Source: Solenopsis invicta (taxonomy: Eukaryota > Arthropoda > Insecta > Hymenoptera > Formicidae). Taken from it: DNA of 64,000 nt. The DNA is taken from assembly GCF_016802725.1 (NCBI RefSeq), contig NC_052670.1, positions 18,667,141 through 18,731,140 on the forward strand. The letters are read 5' to 3'. Shown piece by piece: positions 22,507 through 32,951 of this stretch (positions are counted from its first letter, which is position 1; each line of letters begins with the position of its first letter). The translations under genes were made by a program, and so were the position numbers. Under the pieces are notes generated by a model that was not told where the DNA came from, searched no databases, and was given only the letters and a program-made list of their open reading frames with translations.

Positions 22507-22923
22507 TTGAAGAGAAGGTTTGTACTAACTCCTAAATCTTATAAATGGCTAGATATCGAAATCAACGCAGGATCTATATTCTACGTGGAATTGGTACTGG
22601 GTGACAACCGCGGAAATTAAATTGCTCTGTCTTATAAAACGTACAGATCGTTGATTGAGAAACGCATGGACATCGAGAGACTTATGCAGTCAAAAACGGC
22701 ATCATTATTATTGATTCACGAACTGATTGTGCAGCAGATTAAACTGCGTGAAGAACATATTATAAAATTAACATTACACAATACTTATATTTGCATGAAA
22801 CCTGCAACTGTATCATTTATATTTAAACTTAAGCATTGTATCGAACATGTATATTTTGCACTGTGTCAGAATATGAATAATGTTACTGAAAAATATAAAC
22901 ATTTGTTAACTTACTTGCGTTAG
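22507..22923 (+). pseudogene. Small ORF next to the double-jelly-roll locus (unknown function)
   Basis: The frame from 22507 reads LKRRFVLTPKSYKWLDIEINAG, then FYVELVLGDNRGN. A TAA stop follows at 22618, then IALSYKTYRSLIEKRMDIERL on to a stop at 22921-22923. It is about 138 codons and largely hydrophilic. I place it with the Maverick-like locus because similar short ORFs accompany double-jelly-roll genes in insects, but I cannot give it a function. It is divergent from the minus-strand capsid-like ORF. No start ATG is visible upstream; the first in-frame ATG is 22651. Confidence 0.4.
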
Positions 22924-23812
22924 AATTACATCAGTAATAAAATTTATGATAAAATTCACATTTTGAATGTGAATTAATAGCTTATGCTTCAGATAATATT
23001 GCATACGATTCGCTAAATGACAAATAAAATGTTATAATATGCACAAATGTGAATATTGCATACGATGTGTTAAATGACAAATATTATAAAATGTTATAAT
23101 CATGTTATACGCAAATTTGAAATAAAAATTTATAAATAATAAAAATGTATTTTTAGAAATTTTTTTTATTCTTATAAATTTTTTTCAATTTTTGTAACAT
23201 TTAAAAAGATAAATATAAAATAATAGAAGAAAAAATAACTATAATATTACTTCCTCATCTTTGTTCTACCATATCTTATCCTTTAGATTAATAAGAAACG
23301 CGTGCAATTATAGCATTGGTGTGCGACCGTGCGATTATAGCATTGATGTGCGAACGAGCACCTGGGTATCAATTGTCTAACTAAAATATGGTGAAAATGT
23401 GAAAAGTGAACGGTTTACATGATTTTGTAATTTTCACCATGGTGAAAATGTGAGCCATCTCACGTGAGTGTATTCAACAAGAAATGTCTTGCCGAATAGT
23501 GAGATTTAAAAGAGAAAACTAGCTGCTATATGCACACATGAGAGAGACAAATATGCCAAACTCGCTAGATAAAATATTATACGCATCGATTAAAAATAAT
23601 GGTAGAAATCGTAATTGCTGTGTTATTTGACGAAAAAATAAAGAGGAAGAACACATATTAAGAGTTACAAGAAGAAGGTTTAGAGATCAATCTAATCCGT
23701 TTGCATTACTAGAAACTCAATTTTGTTTGTTATATAGGTGAAGTTTTATAATATTAATGGTAGAGGTTATATCATAATTGTATCCCGTTAAATAATGAAT
23801 AAACTGCAGATT
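22924..23812. other. AT-rich non-coding DNA
   Basis: It contains short duplicated words (CATACGATTCGCTAAATGAC near 23004 and 23056, GTGAAAATGTGA near 23391 and 23442). No gene or complete element is seen. Confidence 0.6.
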
Positions 23813-23820
23813 GTCTAGAG

Positions 23821-24291
23821 CAGTGCTCGGAGCTAGTTGCTCATTTCGAGCCGTTCTCGAAGCGACGCCCACTGTCCCCCCCACTACCGCTCGCCGCTCG
23901 ACTATCGAGTCGGCGATCACGCGGCAGGCGCTCTGCATCAGGAGCGTCTCTGAGTGAAAAATACGCTAGTAGCATACCATTTGAAAAATTTGTTGTAAAA
24001 ACTTATCTTAATTCTAATTATCGTACATTATTATCATTTATATTTTTCCAAAAAATATATATGTAAATAATAGAAATTTTTATTTATAAAAATTATATAA
24101 AAAGAAAAATTTTTTATGACAAATTACTCAAATAGTACGCTGCCAGCGTATTTTTCACTCAGAGACGCTCCTGGTGCAGAACGCCAGCCGCGTGATCGTC
24201 GGCTCGATCGTCAAGCGGCTAACGGTAGTGGGGGAACAGTGGGCGACTCTTCAGAAATCGGCTCGAAATGAGCAACCAACTCCGAGCACTG
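23821..24291. mobile_element. hAT-type MITE with long inverted repeats
   Basis: It is flanked by the 8-bp duplication GTCTAGAG at 23813-23820 and 24292-24299. Ends start CAGTGCTCGGAG and the inverted repeats extend about 150 bp through GAGCAACTAGCTCC/GGAGCGTCTCTGAGTG-type sequence, around an AT-rich middle. It is 471 bp with no coding potential. The 8-bp duplication and CAGTG-type end fit hAT. Confidence 0.85.
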
Positions 24292-24409
24292 GTCTAGAGA
24301 ATGGATTTCTGTTCAAGCCTCAGTACTATATTTTATTATTTCTAACTCTCACTGAGTCACAGTACTACATGAAAAAATAGTACAGTCGTGGTCAAAATTA
24401 TATTCCCCA

Positions 24410-24726
24410 TTCTTATTGTCTACTCTGTAAATCTAGCCTAGATGGCTGTACCTGCCGGCCGAGTTCCCGCTGCCCGGTGGATCGAGGAGCTGGAGCGGGG
24501 ATTCGGCAGGCAGGGGTAAGGACGACGCGCGGCTTGCCGACTTGGGCAGTGCGCGCCTGCCCGCTTTTGTATTTTCGTCGCGAGAAAACCGAGTGCTCAT
24601 TAAAACGAATCTGTGATTTCTAAACCGAGACTTCTCTTTTTCTTTGTTCGCCTACTCCGACCTCTGACTCTGTGGAAAGGCCCCAAGTTACTTAAAATTA
24701 AGGCAACCGAGCTGAAGATACGAACA
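24410..24726 (+). repeat. 5' LTR of the BEL/Pao element
   Basis: It matches 30793-31109 with six differences. Its start lacks TGTTCGCA, which is present at 30785-30792. It ends GATACGAACA directly before the primer site. Confidence 0.9.
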
Positions 24727-24744
24727 TTTGGTCCTTCGAGCCGG
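24727..24744 (+). promoter_or_regulatory. Minus-strand primer binding site
   Basis: TTTGGTCCTTCGAGCCGG begins within two bases of the LTR end. A TGG start pairs with a tRNA CCA end. I cannot name the tRNA with certainty. Confidence 0.6.
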
Positions 24745-24979
24745 ATACTTCCGATCCTTAAAGTTACGGAGCAGCGCGAGTTCGCCGGTGATTCGCGATC
24801 ATTGTACGAGCCGCGTGGCCGCTATCGTCGGAATTGGGGCGATCTTGGTCGCATCGCGCTTCACGGCGGACCTTTTTAATGAACTGGTGAGTGCGGTGGA
24901 CAGAGTTTGCCTGCTGGAGGCTTACTGCAGTGGACATTAATCGGTAAGTGCGATCTTGTCGCACCAGTGACCAGTGATT

Positions 24980-25190
24980 ATCACGCGCCTTACTCGCGTT
25001 GATCACGCGCTCTGTCTATCTCTCTCTCTCTCTCGCGCTCTCGCGCGCGCCGATAGTGGCACAATCACGCGTCTTACTCGCGTCAATCACACGCCCTGTC
25101 TATCTCTCTCTTTCTCGCTCTCTCGTGCTCGCAGCTAGTGGCATACTCGCGCGTCATACTCGCGCTGATCACGCGCTCGCAATACTTTCC
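24980..25190 (+). repeat. Tandem repeat in the BEL/Pao leader
   Basis: About two and a half units of roughly 83 bp. Each begins TCACGCGYCTTACTCGCG, continues with CTGTCTATCTCTCTC and ends in a CGCGCTCTCG-type part. Confidence 0.7.
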
Positions 25191-25445
25191 TTGCTCGCGG
25201 TCTATGGGATGCTCTCGCGGGTTGCACGCCTCTAATCACGCGCTCTTTCCCTCGCTCTTGTAGGCTGCCGGGAACGCGTATCCCGGATTCGCCTTGCACT
25301 GCGTGTCTGGCACGCGCGCGACACGTGACACGGGGTACGATTCCCGCGGAAACTATAACGGGCGTCCCAAAAGTGCGCGATACACTGCTCCGTCTCTTTG
25401 CATCCCTGCTGCTAAGTGTGACCGCGTATTCAATTGGAGTTCGGC

Positions 25446-28400
25446 ATGGCTACTTTGGAGACACTAGTCAAACAACAAACCACGCAGGCCGGCTATATCT
25501 CTCGTATGTGGACGAATATGCAGAAACTTGGCCAGGCGAAAATCGATCAACACGAAATTAAGTCGCGCTTGACGCGGCTTGACAATTACTGGGAGCAGTT
25601 TCAAGAGCGACACTTTGAGCTGATCGCTCTCGAGGGTTTCGAGGCGAGCGCATATAATAAGAGCAATGTCTTCACCACCACTGAAGAAAGTTATTTCTCC
25701 GTGCGAGCTCAGTTTCTGACAGCCCTATCTAAGAAACAAACGCCGGAGCGGAGGACCGATGAATCGGAAGCTGGTACGCAGCTCCTTCTGAAACAACTGC
25801 ATGTTCCGAAATTCGATCTTCCAAAGTTCTCGGGCGATCAACTCGCATGGGAGGATTTCCGCGACCTCTTCAGCTCGCTCGTGCATAATGTGCCGGACAT
25901 CCCCGCGGTGCAGAAATTGCAACATCTGAGAAGCTGTCTCTCTGGGGAGACAGCGGCGGTGGTGACGAAGGCTCCAGTAACCGATGCCGCCTATGAGGGA
26001 GCGTGGAGCGATCTGGTCGCTCGGTATGATAATCGGCGCATTCTACTTTTCAGTCACATGCGTAACTTGCTGTCTTGCCCGGGTCTGTCTAAGGCGTCAC
26101 CGGCAGAGCTTAAACGCTTGCTCGGAGTTGTAACGCAATCGATTCGAGCTTTCGCGTCGTTAGAGCGTCCCGTCGACAAGTGGGATGATTGGTTCGTGCA
26201 CTTGCTCGTCACCAAGATGGACTCCCAGACACGTCTTCAGTGGGAGACCTCGCTGGGAAATTCGCGCAATTTTCCTTCCTTCCAGCAACTAAGAGACTGG
26301 ATGGAAAATCGCATCCGAGCTCTGGAGGTGGCAAACCCGGATGTCTCCCCTACCCAGGCCGCGTCCGCGTCGGGATCCAGGGTTATCAAACCTGCGCGTG
26401 TCTCTGCGAATGCGGCTTCCACTTTCAAGCCAAAGCCGAACGGAAAGTGTCCACTCTGCAAGAAGAATCATCTGCTCTCCTACTGCGCCAAATACAAGGG
26501 CATGACCGTGGCTAACCGAGGCGAGTTGGCCAAGAAATTTAACTTGTGCCTCAGCTGCCTACGCACGGGGCATCGAGTAGATGCGTGCGCGGCTACAGGT
26601 CGATGTCTGGTCTGTTCCGGTAAGCATCATACATCGCTACATGGCTTTACATTTCAACACGTTGCAAACCCCGAGTCGTTGGAGGGAGGTGAAATCGGCA
26701 CGGTGACGAGTAGTAGCACTGCGACTACGAGCGTCGCTGCTTTGGCGGCGCCGACTGCGCCCACGGTTCTCCTGAAGACGGCTATGGTCACCTTGCTCAG
26801 TGACTCGGGGCACGTGATCAAGGTCCGAGCACTCCTGGGCTCGGGTGCACAGTCAACCTTCGTGACGGAGTGGGTTGCGCAGCAGTTGCACGCCAGGCGA
26901 CGGCGAGTGAACGTGACGGTTCTGGGCCTCCAGGAGGCTCACATGGGCGTGGTTTCTTCTTCCTGCAGGCTCACTGTGAGCTCTCCTCATAAGCCGAGCT
27001 TGCGCCTTTCAACCGAAGCTCTGGTGCTTCAAAGCTTGACAAGCTTATTGCCGCCGGAGAGCGTGAGGACGACGTCTTGGCCGCATTTCAGCGGGTTGGA
27101 GCTGGCGGATCCAGCCTACGACGTCCCGGCCCCGGTCGGTGCCGTGCTCGGCTCGGACGTCTATGATCTGGTGATGGAACCAGCCCTGCGTCATGGACCA
27201 CCGGGCTCTCCCTCTGCGCAGCTCACTGCGTTTGGTTGGATACTGTCCGGGCTGGCTCCGGTGGACCGTGGGATGACGACCGCACATCGCATTTCGGTTA
27301 ACTTTGCGCGAACCAACGAAGATCTCTCTCGCGCAGTTCAGCGCCTGTGGGAGTTAAAGGAGGTTAGCTCTCAGTCGCCTCTGACTCCTGACGAGATTTG
27401 GGCGGAGCAACAATTTCGCGAAACGCATTCTAGAGATCAAGACGGACGCTACATCGTCCGCCTACCAAGGAGAAGAGAAGGAGAAGTCAAACTCGGCGAT
27501 TCACGTCGAGCCGCGATGACCATACTCTTGAATTCCGAGCGCAGACTAGGCACGAAAGCGGAGCTCCGTAAACGCTACGCCGACTTTATGGTCGAGTATC
27601 TATCACTTGGCCACATGGACTTGGTGAGTCCTGAAGCTCTCACTGCACGGGAGTCGTATTATCTGCCGCGCCACGCGGTATTTAAGGCAGGAGACTCCTC
27701 CAATAAGATTCGGGTCGTTTTTAACGGGTCGTTTCGTACTACGTCGGGCTATTCATTAAACGACGCACTTCTGCCAGGGCCACGTCTTCAGTCGGATCTG
27801 TGGACCGTCTTAACGAGATGGCGACTTTTCCGCGTCGGATTCATGGCCGACATCGTTAAGATGTTTCGGCAGATCCGAATCCACCCAGATGACGCTGACC
27901 TCCAGCGTATCTTATGGCGGACGGACCCGTCTGAGGAAGTCCGCGACTACCGTCTTACCACCGTCACCTATGGAACGGCTTCGGCGCCGTTCTTGGCCTT
28001 GCGGACACTACGGCAGCTGGCTCAGGACGAATCATCCCGGTTTCCGAGGGGATCGGAAGCTCTCGGTCGCCACTCCTATGTGGATGACATTCTTGCAGGT
28101 GGTGACTCTCCCGATGAGGCCAGGGACGTCCAGGAGCAATTGGCTGCGCTGTTGCGCGCAGGGGGGTTCGCCTTGAGCAAGTGGGCCTCCAATTGGAGGA
28201 ATCTGTGCCCTCGCTCGGATCAAGAAGAGAGATTGTTCTCTACTGAGGCGGTGGGCGCCCTAGGCGTCATCTGGAACCCTCAGAGTGACACTCTCGCCTT
28301 GAGAATGTCCCCGCTTGGAGACACACGCTCTGAGGTACCATTGGCCATGACCAAGCGAGGAGCACTTTCGGAAGTGGCCAAGCTCTTTGATCCTCTTGGA

Positions 28401-30686
28401 TGGGCGGCACCGGTCCTCGTGTTTGCCAAGATTTTTCTTCAGGATTTATGGCTGACTGGATGTGATTGGGATGATCCACTGCCCACGGAGCTGACACAGT
28501 CGTGGCAGACCTTCCGAGCGTCTCTGCAACAATTGGAGGACGTGCGCTTGCCTCGTTGGGTCAAGCGCGGCTCAGACACGGTCACTCTGGAGCTTCATGG
28601 CTTTTCCGATGCTTCGGAGCGAGCCTATGCCGCTGCCGTCTATTTGCGAGCAATGCAGAAGTCGGGCGAAGTTGCGACACACCTATTGGTGGCGCGAACT
28701 AAGGTCGCCCCGATAAAAACTCAGAGCATCCCACGCCTTGAGTTGTGCGGGGCTCTACTGCTGGCGAGACTACTCGCTCGTACCGCCGGGGATCTTAGTC
28801 TCTCGGTAACGTCGATCTATGCCTGGACGGACGCGCAGGTGGTCCTCAGCTGGATGAAATCCCACGCTTCAAGGTGGAAGCCATTTGTAGCCAACCGAGT
28901 GGCTGAAATCCAGAGCCTTCTACCGATCGACCAATGGAACTACATCCCAACGTCGCTCAATCCAGCGGATGCCGCGACGAGAGGGGTCTGCCCAGTGGAA
29001 TTGCTGACTATGAACTTGTGGTGGCATGGGCCGCCCTGGCTCAGCCAGCCCCGTAACACCTGGCCCGTCCAAAGCGAGCCCGTCGGCGCTACCTTCCGTG
29101 ACGAAGAGCGGCGGGTAGCTGTACACGAGGCTCACACTCTCCCGGAGGAGACCTTCGTGGAAAGGTTTTCATCTCTGAGTAAGCTTCTTCGAGTAACTGC
29201 TTACTGTTTTAGATTCTATCACCATGCGTCGGGACGAGAGCCTTCCCGAAATGGTTATCTTACTGCGGACGAGCTGCACTTTGGCTGCTGTGCGTTGGTG
29301 AGAATGGTCCAGGAACGGGCGTTCGAGAGTGAGCTTACTGCGCTGAGAGGCGACCGCCCTGTAGCGCGTCGCTCTCCATTGCGTGGTCTTCACCCTCTCC
29401 TTGATGAGACAGGGCTGCTGCACGTGGGAGGAAGGCTTCAAGCGGCTCTAATACCGCAGACGGAGCGGCATCCGTTGCTTCTCCCAAGGTCCGGACACTT
29501 CACGATGCTGGTGATCAGACACGCGCATTTGGCTACCTTTCATGGAGGCCCTCAGCTGATGAGGGGCTACTTGATGCGCCACTTCTGGATCTTGGGCGGC
29601 GCCTCGCAAATCCGGATGATCGCGCGGCAGTGCGTACGCTGTGCGCGCTATAGAGCTGCAACAGGTCAACAGCGCATGGGCCAGTTACCGATGGAGAGGG
29701 TGCGTCCATCGCGTCCTTTCCTCTCGTCTGGCGTGGATTACGCTGGACCGCTTCGTATACGAACCTCCAAGGGGCAAGGTCACAAGGCAACAAAGGGCTA
29801 CATATGCCTTTTTATTTGCCTTGTCACGAAGGCTATCCACTTGGAAGCGGTAACAGATCTTACGACCCATGCATTCATTGCGGCTTTCCGCCGCTTTATC
29901 TGTCGCCGAGGTCGATGTGTCTCGCTCCTCAGCGACAACGGCACCAACTTCCATGGTGCGGATGCGGAACTGAGAGGGATGTTCCATAAAGCCTCCAAAT
30001 TTCATCGTGAGGTCGGTGCTTGTCTCGCGAATGATGGGACGAACTGGACATTTATTCCTCCTCGCGCCCCTCATTTTGGCGGCCTGTGGGAGGCTGGCGT
30101 GCGCTCCACCAAGTACCATCTGCGTCGCCTCATAGGGGATCACACCCTCACTTTCGAGGAGCGAGCCACTTTGCTGTGCCAAATTGAGGCTTACCTCAAT
30201 TCGAGGCCACTAAGCCCGCTGAGCTCCGATCCACAGGATCTCACGGCTCTTACGCCGGGGCATTTTTTGGTTGGCGAACTGCTTACCAACCTGCCCGAGC
30301 CGGCTTCACCCGGGGCTGCATCCAGCTTGCTAAATCGTTGGCGGTTGGTTTCAGCGTTACGGACTCATTTTTGGCAGAGATGGGCCAAGGAGTATCTTCA
30401 TCATCTGCAGCAGTCTACCAAATGGCACACTGGCCGACGCAACTTTACCATCGGAGACCTTGTCCTGATCAAAAACGAAGTGTTGCCCCCGGCTAAGTGG
30501 CCCCTGGGACGTGTCACGGCGGTGAGCCCGGGACCGGATGGACTCGTACGGGTGATCACCGTAAGGACGGCCTCCTCCACGCTGACGCGCCCGGTCACCA
30601 AACTGTGCCTGTTACGCCCGGAGGCGACGGAGGATCTACGTCCCGCGCAGGACTACGCCGAGGACGTCGCCAGGGCTCCCAACTAA
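25446..30686 (+). CDS. BEL/Pao gag-pol polyprotein (open frame, protease Asp lost)
   Basis: ATG 25446 is the first in-frame ATG; codons upstream to 25434 include only a TTG. The frame is open for 1746 codons. Gag with DUF1759-like region covers about 120-300 (KFSGDQLAWEDFRDLFSSLV). Zinc knuckles start at Cys335, Cys368 and Cys387. The retropepsin-like region follows, where the expected LDSG reads LGSG, with Gly465 in place of the catalytic Asp. RT has Asp802 (MADIVKMF) and YVDD at 878-881. RNase H has Asp1055, Glu1099 and Asp1129. Integrase has Asp1431, Asp1497 and Glu1549. A C-terminal DUF5641-like domain ends the protein (LVLIKNEVLPPAKWPLGRV). Role in the family: particle formation, copying and integration. 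With no protease Asp, processing in cis should fail, although all other catalytic residues are present. Confidence 0.95.
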   Translation: MATLETLVKQQTTQAGYISRMWTNMQKLGQAKIDQHEIKSRLTRLDNYWEQFQERHFELIALEGFEASAYNKSNVFTTTEESYFSVRAQFLTALSKKQTPERRTDESEAGTQLLLKQLHVPKFDLPKFSGDQLAWEDFRDLFSSLVHNVPDIPAVQKLQHLRSCLSGETAAVVTKAPVTDAAYEGAWSDLVARYDNRRILLFSHMRNLLSCPGLSKASPAELKRLLGVVTQSIRAFASLERPVDKWDDWFVHLLVTKMDSQTRLQWETSLGNSRNFPSFQQLRDWMENRIRALEVANPDVSPTQAASASGSRVIKPARVSANAASTFKPKPNGKCPLCKKNHLLSYCAKYKGMTVANRGELAKKFNLCLSCLRTGHRVDACAATGRCLVCSGKHHTSLHGFTFQHVANPESLEGGEIGTVTSSSTATTSVAALAAPTAPTVLLKTAMVTLLSDSGHVIKVRALLGSGAQSTFVTEWVAQQLHARRRRVNVTVLGLQEAHMGVVSSSCRLTVSSPHKPSLRLSTEALVLQSLTSLLPPESVRTTSWPHFSGLELADPAYDVPAPVGAVLGSDVYDLVMEPALRHGPPGSPSAQLTAFGWILSGLAPVDRGMTTAHRISVNFARTNEDLSRAVQRLWELKEVSSQSPLTPDEIWAEQQFRETHSRDQDGRYIVRLPRRREGEVKLGDSRRAAMTILLNSERRLGTKAELRKRYADFMVEYLSLGHMDLVSPEALTARESYYLPRHAVFKAGDSSNKIRVVFNGSFRTTSGYSLNDALLPGPRLQSDLWTVLTRWRLFRVGFMADIVKMFRQIRIHPDDADLQRILWRTDPSEEVRDYRLTTVTYGTASAPFLALRTLRQLAQDESSRFPRGSEALGRHSYVDDILAGGDSPDEARDVQEQLAALLRAGGFALSKWASNWRNLCPRSDQEERLFSTEAVGALGVIWNPQSDTLALRMSPLGDTRSEVPLAMTKRGALSEVAKLFDPLGWAAPVLVFAKIFLQDLWLTGCDWDDPLPTELTQSWQTFRASLQQLEDVRLPRWVKRGSDTVTLELHGFSDASERAYAAAVYLRAMQKSGEVATHLLVARTKVAPIKTQSIPRLELCGALLLARLLARTAGDLSLSVTSIYAWTDAQVVLSWMKSHASRWKPFVANRVAEIQSLLPIDQWNYIPTSLNPADAATRGVCPVELLTMNLWWHGPPWLSQPRNTWPVQSEPVGATFRDEERRVAVHEAHTLPEETFVERFSSLSKLLRVTAYCFRFYHHASGREPSRNGYLTADELHFGCCALVRMVQERAFESELTALRGDRPVARRSPLRGLHPLLDETGLLHVGGRLQAALIPQTERHPLLLPRSGHFTMLVIRHAHLATFHGGPQLMRGYLMRHFWILGGASQIRMIARQCVRCARYRAATGQQRMGQLPMERVRPSRPFLSSGVDYAGPLRIRTSKGQGHKATKGYICLFICLVTKAIHLEAVTDLTTHAFIAAFRRFICRRGRCVSLLSDNGTNFHGADAELRGMFHKASKFHREVGACLANDGTNWTFIPPRAPHFGGLWEAGVRSTKYHLRRLIGDHTLTFEERATLLCQIEAYLNSRPLSPLSSDPQDLTALTPGHFLVGELLTNLPEPASPGAASSLLNRWRLVSALRTHFWQRWAKEYLHHLQQSTKWHTGRRNFTIGDLVLIKNEVLPPAKWPLGRVTAVSPGPDGLVRVITVRTASSTLTRPVTKLCLLRPEATEDLRPAQDYAEDVARAPN

Positions 30687-30784
30687 TACTTAAGCCATAG
30701 AAGGGACTGCCGCTTCACGGAGTTCCGCCGGCAGGGTCCCACGAGCATTGCGTCCGTTTCGTCAACTTGACGAGGCGGGCGGAA

Positions 30785-31109
30785 TGTTCGCATTCTTATT
30801 GTCTACTCTGTAAATCTAGCCTAGATGGCTGTACCTGCCGGCCGAGTTCCCGCTGCCCGGTGGATCGAGGAGCTGGAGCGGGAATTCGGCAGGCAGGGGT
30901 AAGGACGACGCGCGGCTTGCCGGCTTGGGTAGCGCGCGCCTGCCCGCTTTTGTATTTTCGTCGCGAGAAAACCGAGTGCTCATTAAAACGAATCTGTGAT
31001 TTCTAAACCGAGACTTCTCTTTTTCTTTGTTCGCCTACTCCGACCTCTGACTCTGTGGAAAGGCTCCAAGTTGCTTAAAATTAAGGCAACCGAGCTGAAG
31101 ATACGAACA
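30785..31109 (+). repeat. 3' LTR of the BEL/Pao element
   Basis: 325 bp, starting TGTTCGCATTC and ending ATACGAACA, with perfect 6-bp inverted termini. It is followed by CCCCA. Confidence 0.9.
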
Positions 31110-31204
31110 CCCCATATTAAGTAAACTAGTGATGTCATATTTTCACTTCATAGTTACACAATCGGGTGAATATTTTCACGTGAAATAAAAATGTGAGAAG
31201 TAAA

Positions 31205-32239
31205 CCATCGCACCGAAGTTAGACAATCGATGCCCTTGACGCGTATGAGCAAGAGAGCAAGCATATAGGGAGGGAGTGGGAGCGCAATACGGGAGGCAGC
31301 GCAATATAATGGGAGGGAGCGAAAGAGCAAACACATGTGCGCTTCCGTCATCTATGATAACACCGCGAAATGACATCACCCCCCCCCCTCTCAAGGCGCG
31401 GTTAGCACGGCAAAGAGAACATTGGCGTGCGAGCGAGAAGACATACGTATGTGGAGGGAGTGAGAGCGCACGTATATGGAAGGGAGCGAGAAAACAGTGT
31501 TCTTCCTTAAGTAATATTACCTATACCATGATTAGCGCCGCGAGGTGGCATCACCCCCCTTCAAGGCGTAGTCAGCACTGCAAAGATGTTGCCGTAAAAT
31601 GTTCCTCCCGCTCCCCGTGTGACATCATCTCGATCAGTACGGCAAAGACACGCGCCCTAAATTCCCCCCTGTTCCCCGCACCCCCCTCAGATCCCTGAGT
31701 TGGAATCCGCCTTATTATACTACTTAAGAACGCATAACATACACAACCCAACGTGACACGACGCGAATTAAGACTATTAGTTCCTGCGTATTGGACGCGG
31801 GAACGCTTGGTAAAATGCGACGCGGCAATTAAGCATACCCGCATCTCCACTCGACCCTGCATCGTACTTTGCCGCGTGGCAAGCGTTCACAAGTCCAGTA
31901 TGCAGGAGACAATAGTCTTCGCGTCGGGTCACGTCGGATTGTGTACGTTACGCGTTCTTATTTCAAATGATTTCAAGTCGAGTAATTAACTATTAATACT
32001 AATTAATAATAATGAAGTAATAGAATTGTTCGTAAATCATTCTTGTGCTATCCATCAAGTGTATGAGTAAATGTGGAAGTATTATAAATTTTGTGATACA
32101 ATTTTTAAGGGAAAAACAAACTTGGTGTATTTCTTGACGTTAATTCGTCACATAGGAACATGATCTTTATGCTACTTCTCCATGATCGTGAAATTCATCC
32201 AAGTTGCAACAGTAAAAATGTCCAATCTATCAAGAGACT

Positions 32240-32272
<33 letters not shown>

Positions 32273-32275
32273 GTG
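31205..32275 (+). repeat. Repeat A, copy 2
   Basis: It matches the inverted copy at 10491-11400 along its length, with the same GGGAGGGAGTGRGAGCGC blocks, GCGCGGTTARCACGGCAAAG subrepeats and AT-rich end, finishing in (GA)n at 32240-32272. It is longer than copy 1 because of the MITE at 31727-31958. No coding potential. Confidence 0.7.
31727..31958. mobile_element. 232-bp MITE with TA duplication
   Basis: Inverted ends start AGAACGC and share about 31 bp (CGTAACGTACACAA-type core). TA is at 31725-31726 and 31959-31960. Repeat A copy 1 (near 10770) lacks this insert and so acts as an empty site. TA duplication suggests a Tc1/mariner-mobilised element. Confidence 0.8.
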
Positions 32276-32951
32276 TTTGTGTGTATGTGCGCGCGTATGC
32301 GTATGTGTTTTATGCTTTTGTGTAATAGAATAATTTTCATTGTCAGACAATTGATTGCAAGGGTGCTTCGTGTAAGAGCCCGCGTCGGACGGTAAGTTGC
32401 GCCGCCTCTGTCAATCATGCCTACACGGCCCGTGATTCGCTAACTTTATACTTTTATAATTCAAAAAGTAAGCGTCAGAAAAAATTTTCGTATAAGAAAA
32501 ATCGTCTCAAAATTTATCCAAGAACACGTCCTTACAGGAACACATAAGTCGTTCTGAATCATCCTGTATAGTAGGGGAGTAGGGTAAATCGGACCTGTTT
32601 GCAGTTTTTGCTGTCTGTAAGATACAACTAAAGTCCGATCGTAAAACCGAAGATGCCGTTAAAAAGATAATTTAATTCCCTTCATTTTTGCTTGAAACTA
32701 TTTTAATGTATCTCTCACCTGCGTTGAACTATAATAGAAAATGTAAAAACGCTTTTTCCAATCAAATTTGAAACCACTGGTCCCAAATTGGACCACCCCT
32801 TGGTTCAAATAAGACACTTCTATTTTTATCAATTCTTAGATAGAATTGTAAGAAATTTTAATGTATTTTTTTTTTAATTTTGAGTCAAAACAATATTTTG
32901 GCGGAAATTGTATGTATGGTCTATTATAAAAACATATTTTGGCGGAAACTA

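Larger units (their letters stand above)
24410..31109 (+). mobile_element. Near-complete BEL/Pao LTR retrotransposon
   Basis: The structure is 5' LTR, primer site, 720-bp leader, one long gag-pol frame, short 3' UTR and 3' LTR. CCCCA lies on both sides (24405-24409 and 31110-31114) and is probably the target duplication. The 3' LTR ends are TGTTCG and CGAACA. The 5' LTR lacks the first eight bases. The two LTRs differ at six positions by eye, all transitions, so the insertion is young compared with everything around it. The flanking words ACAGTCGTGGTCAAAATTAT suggest it landed in a Tc1-like element end. Confidence 0.9.
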
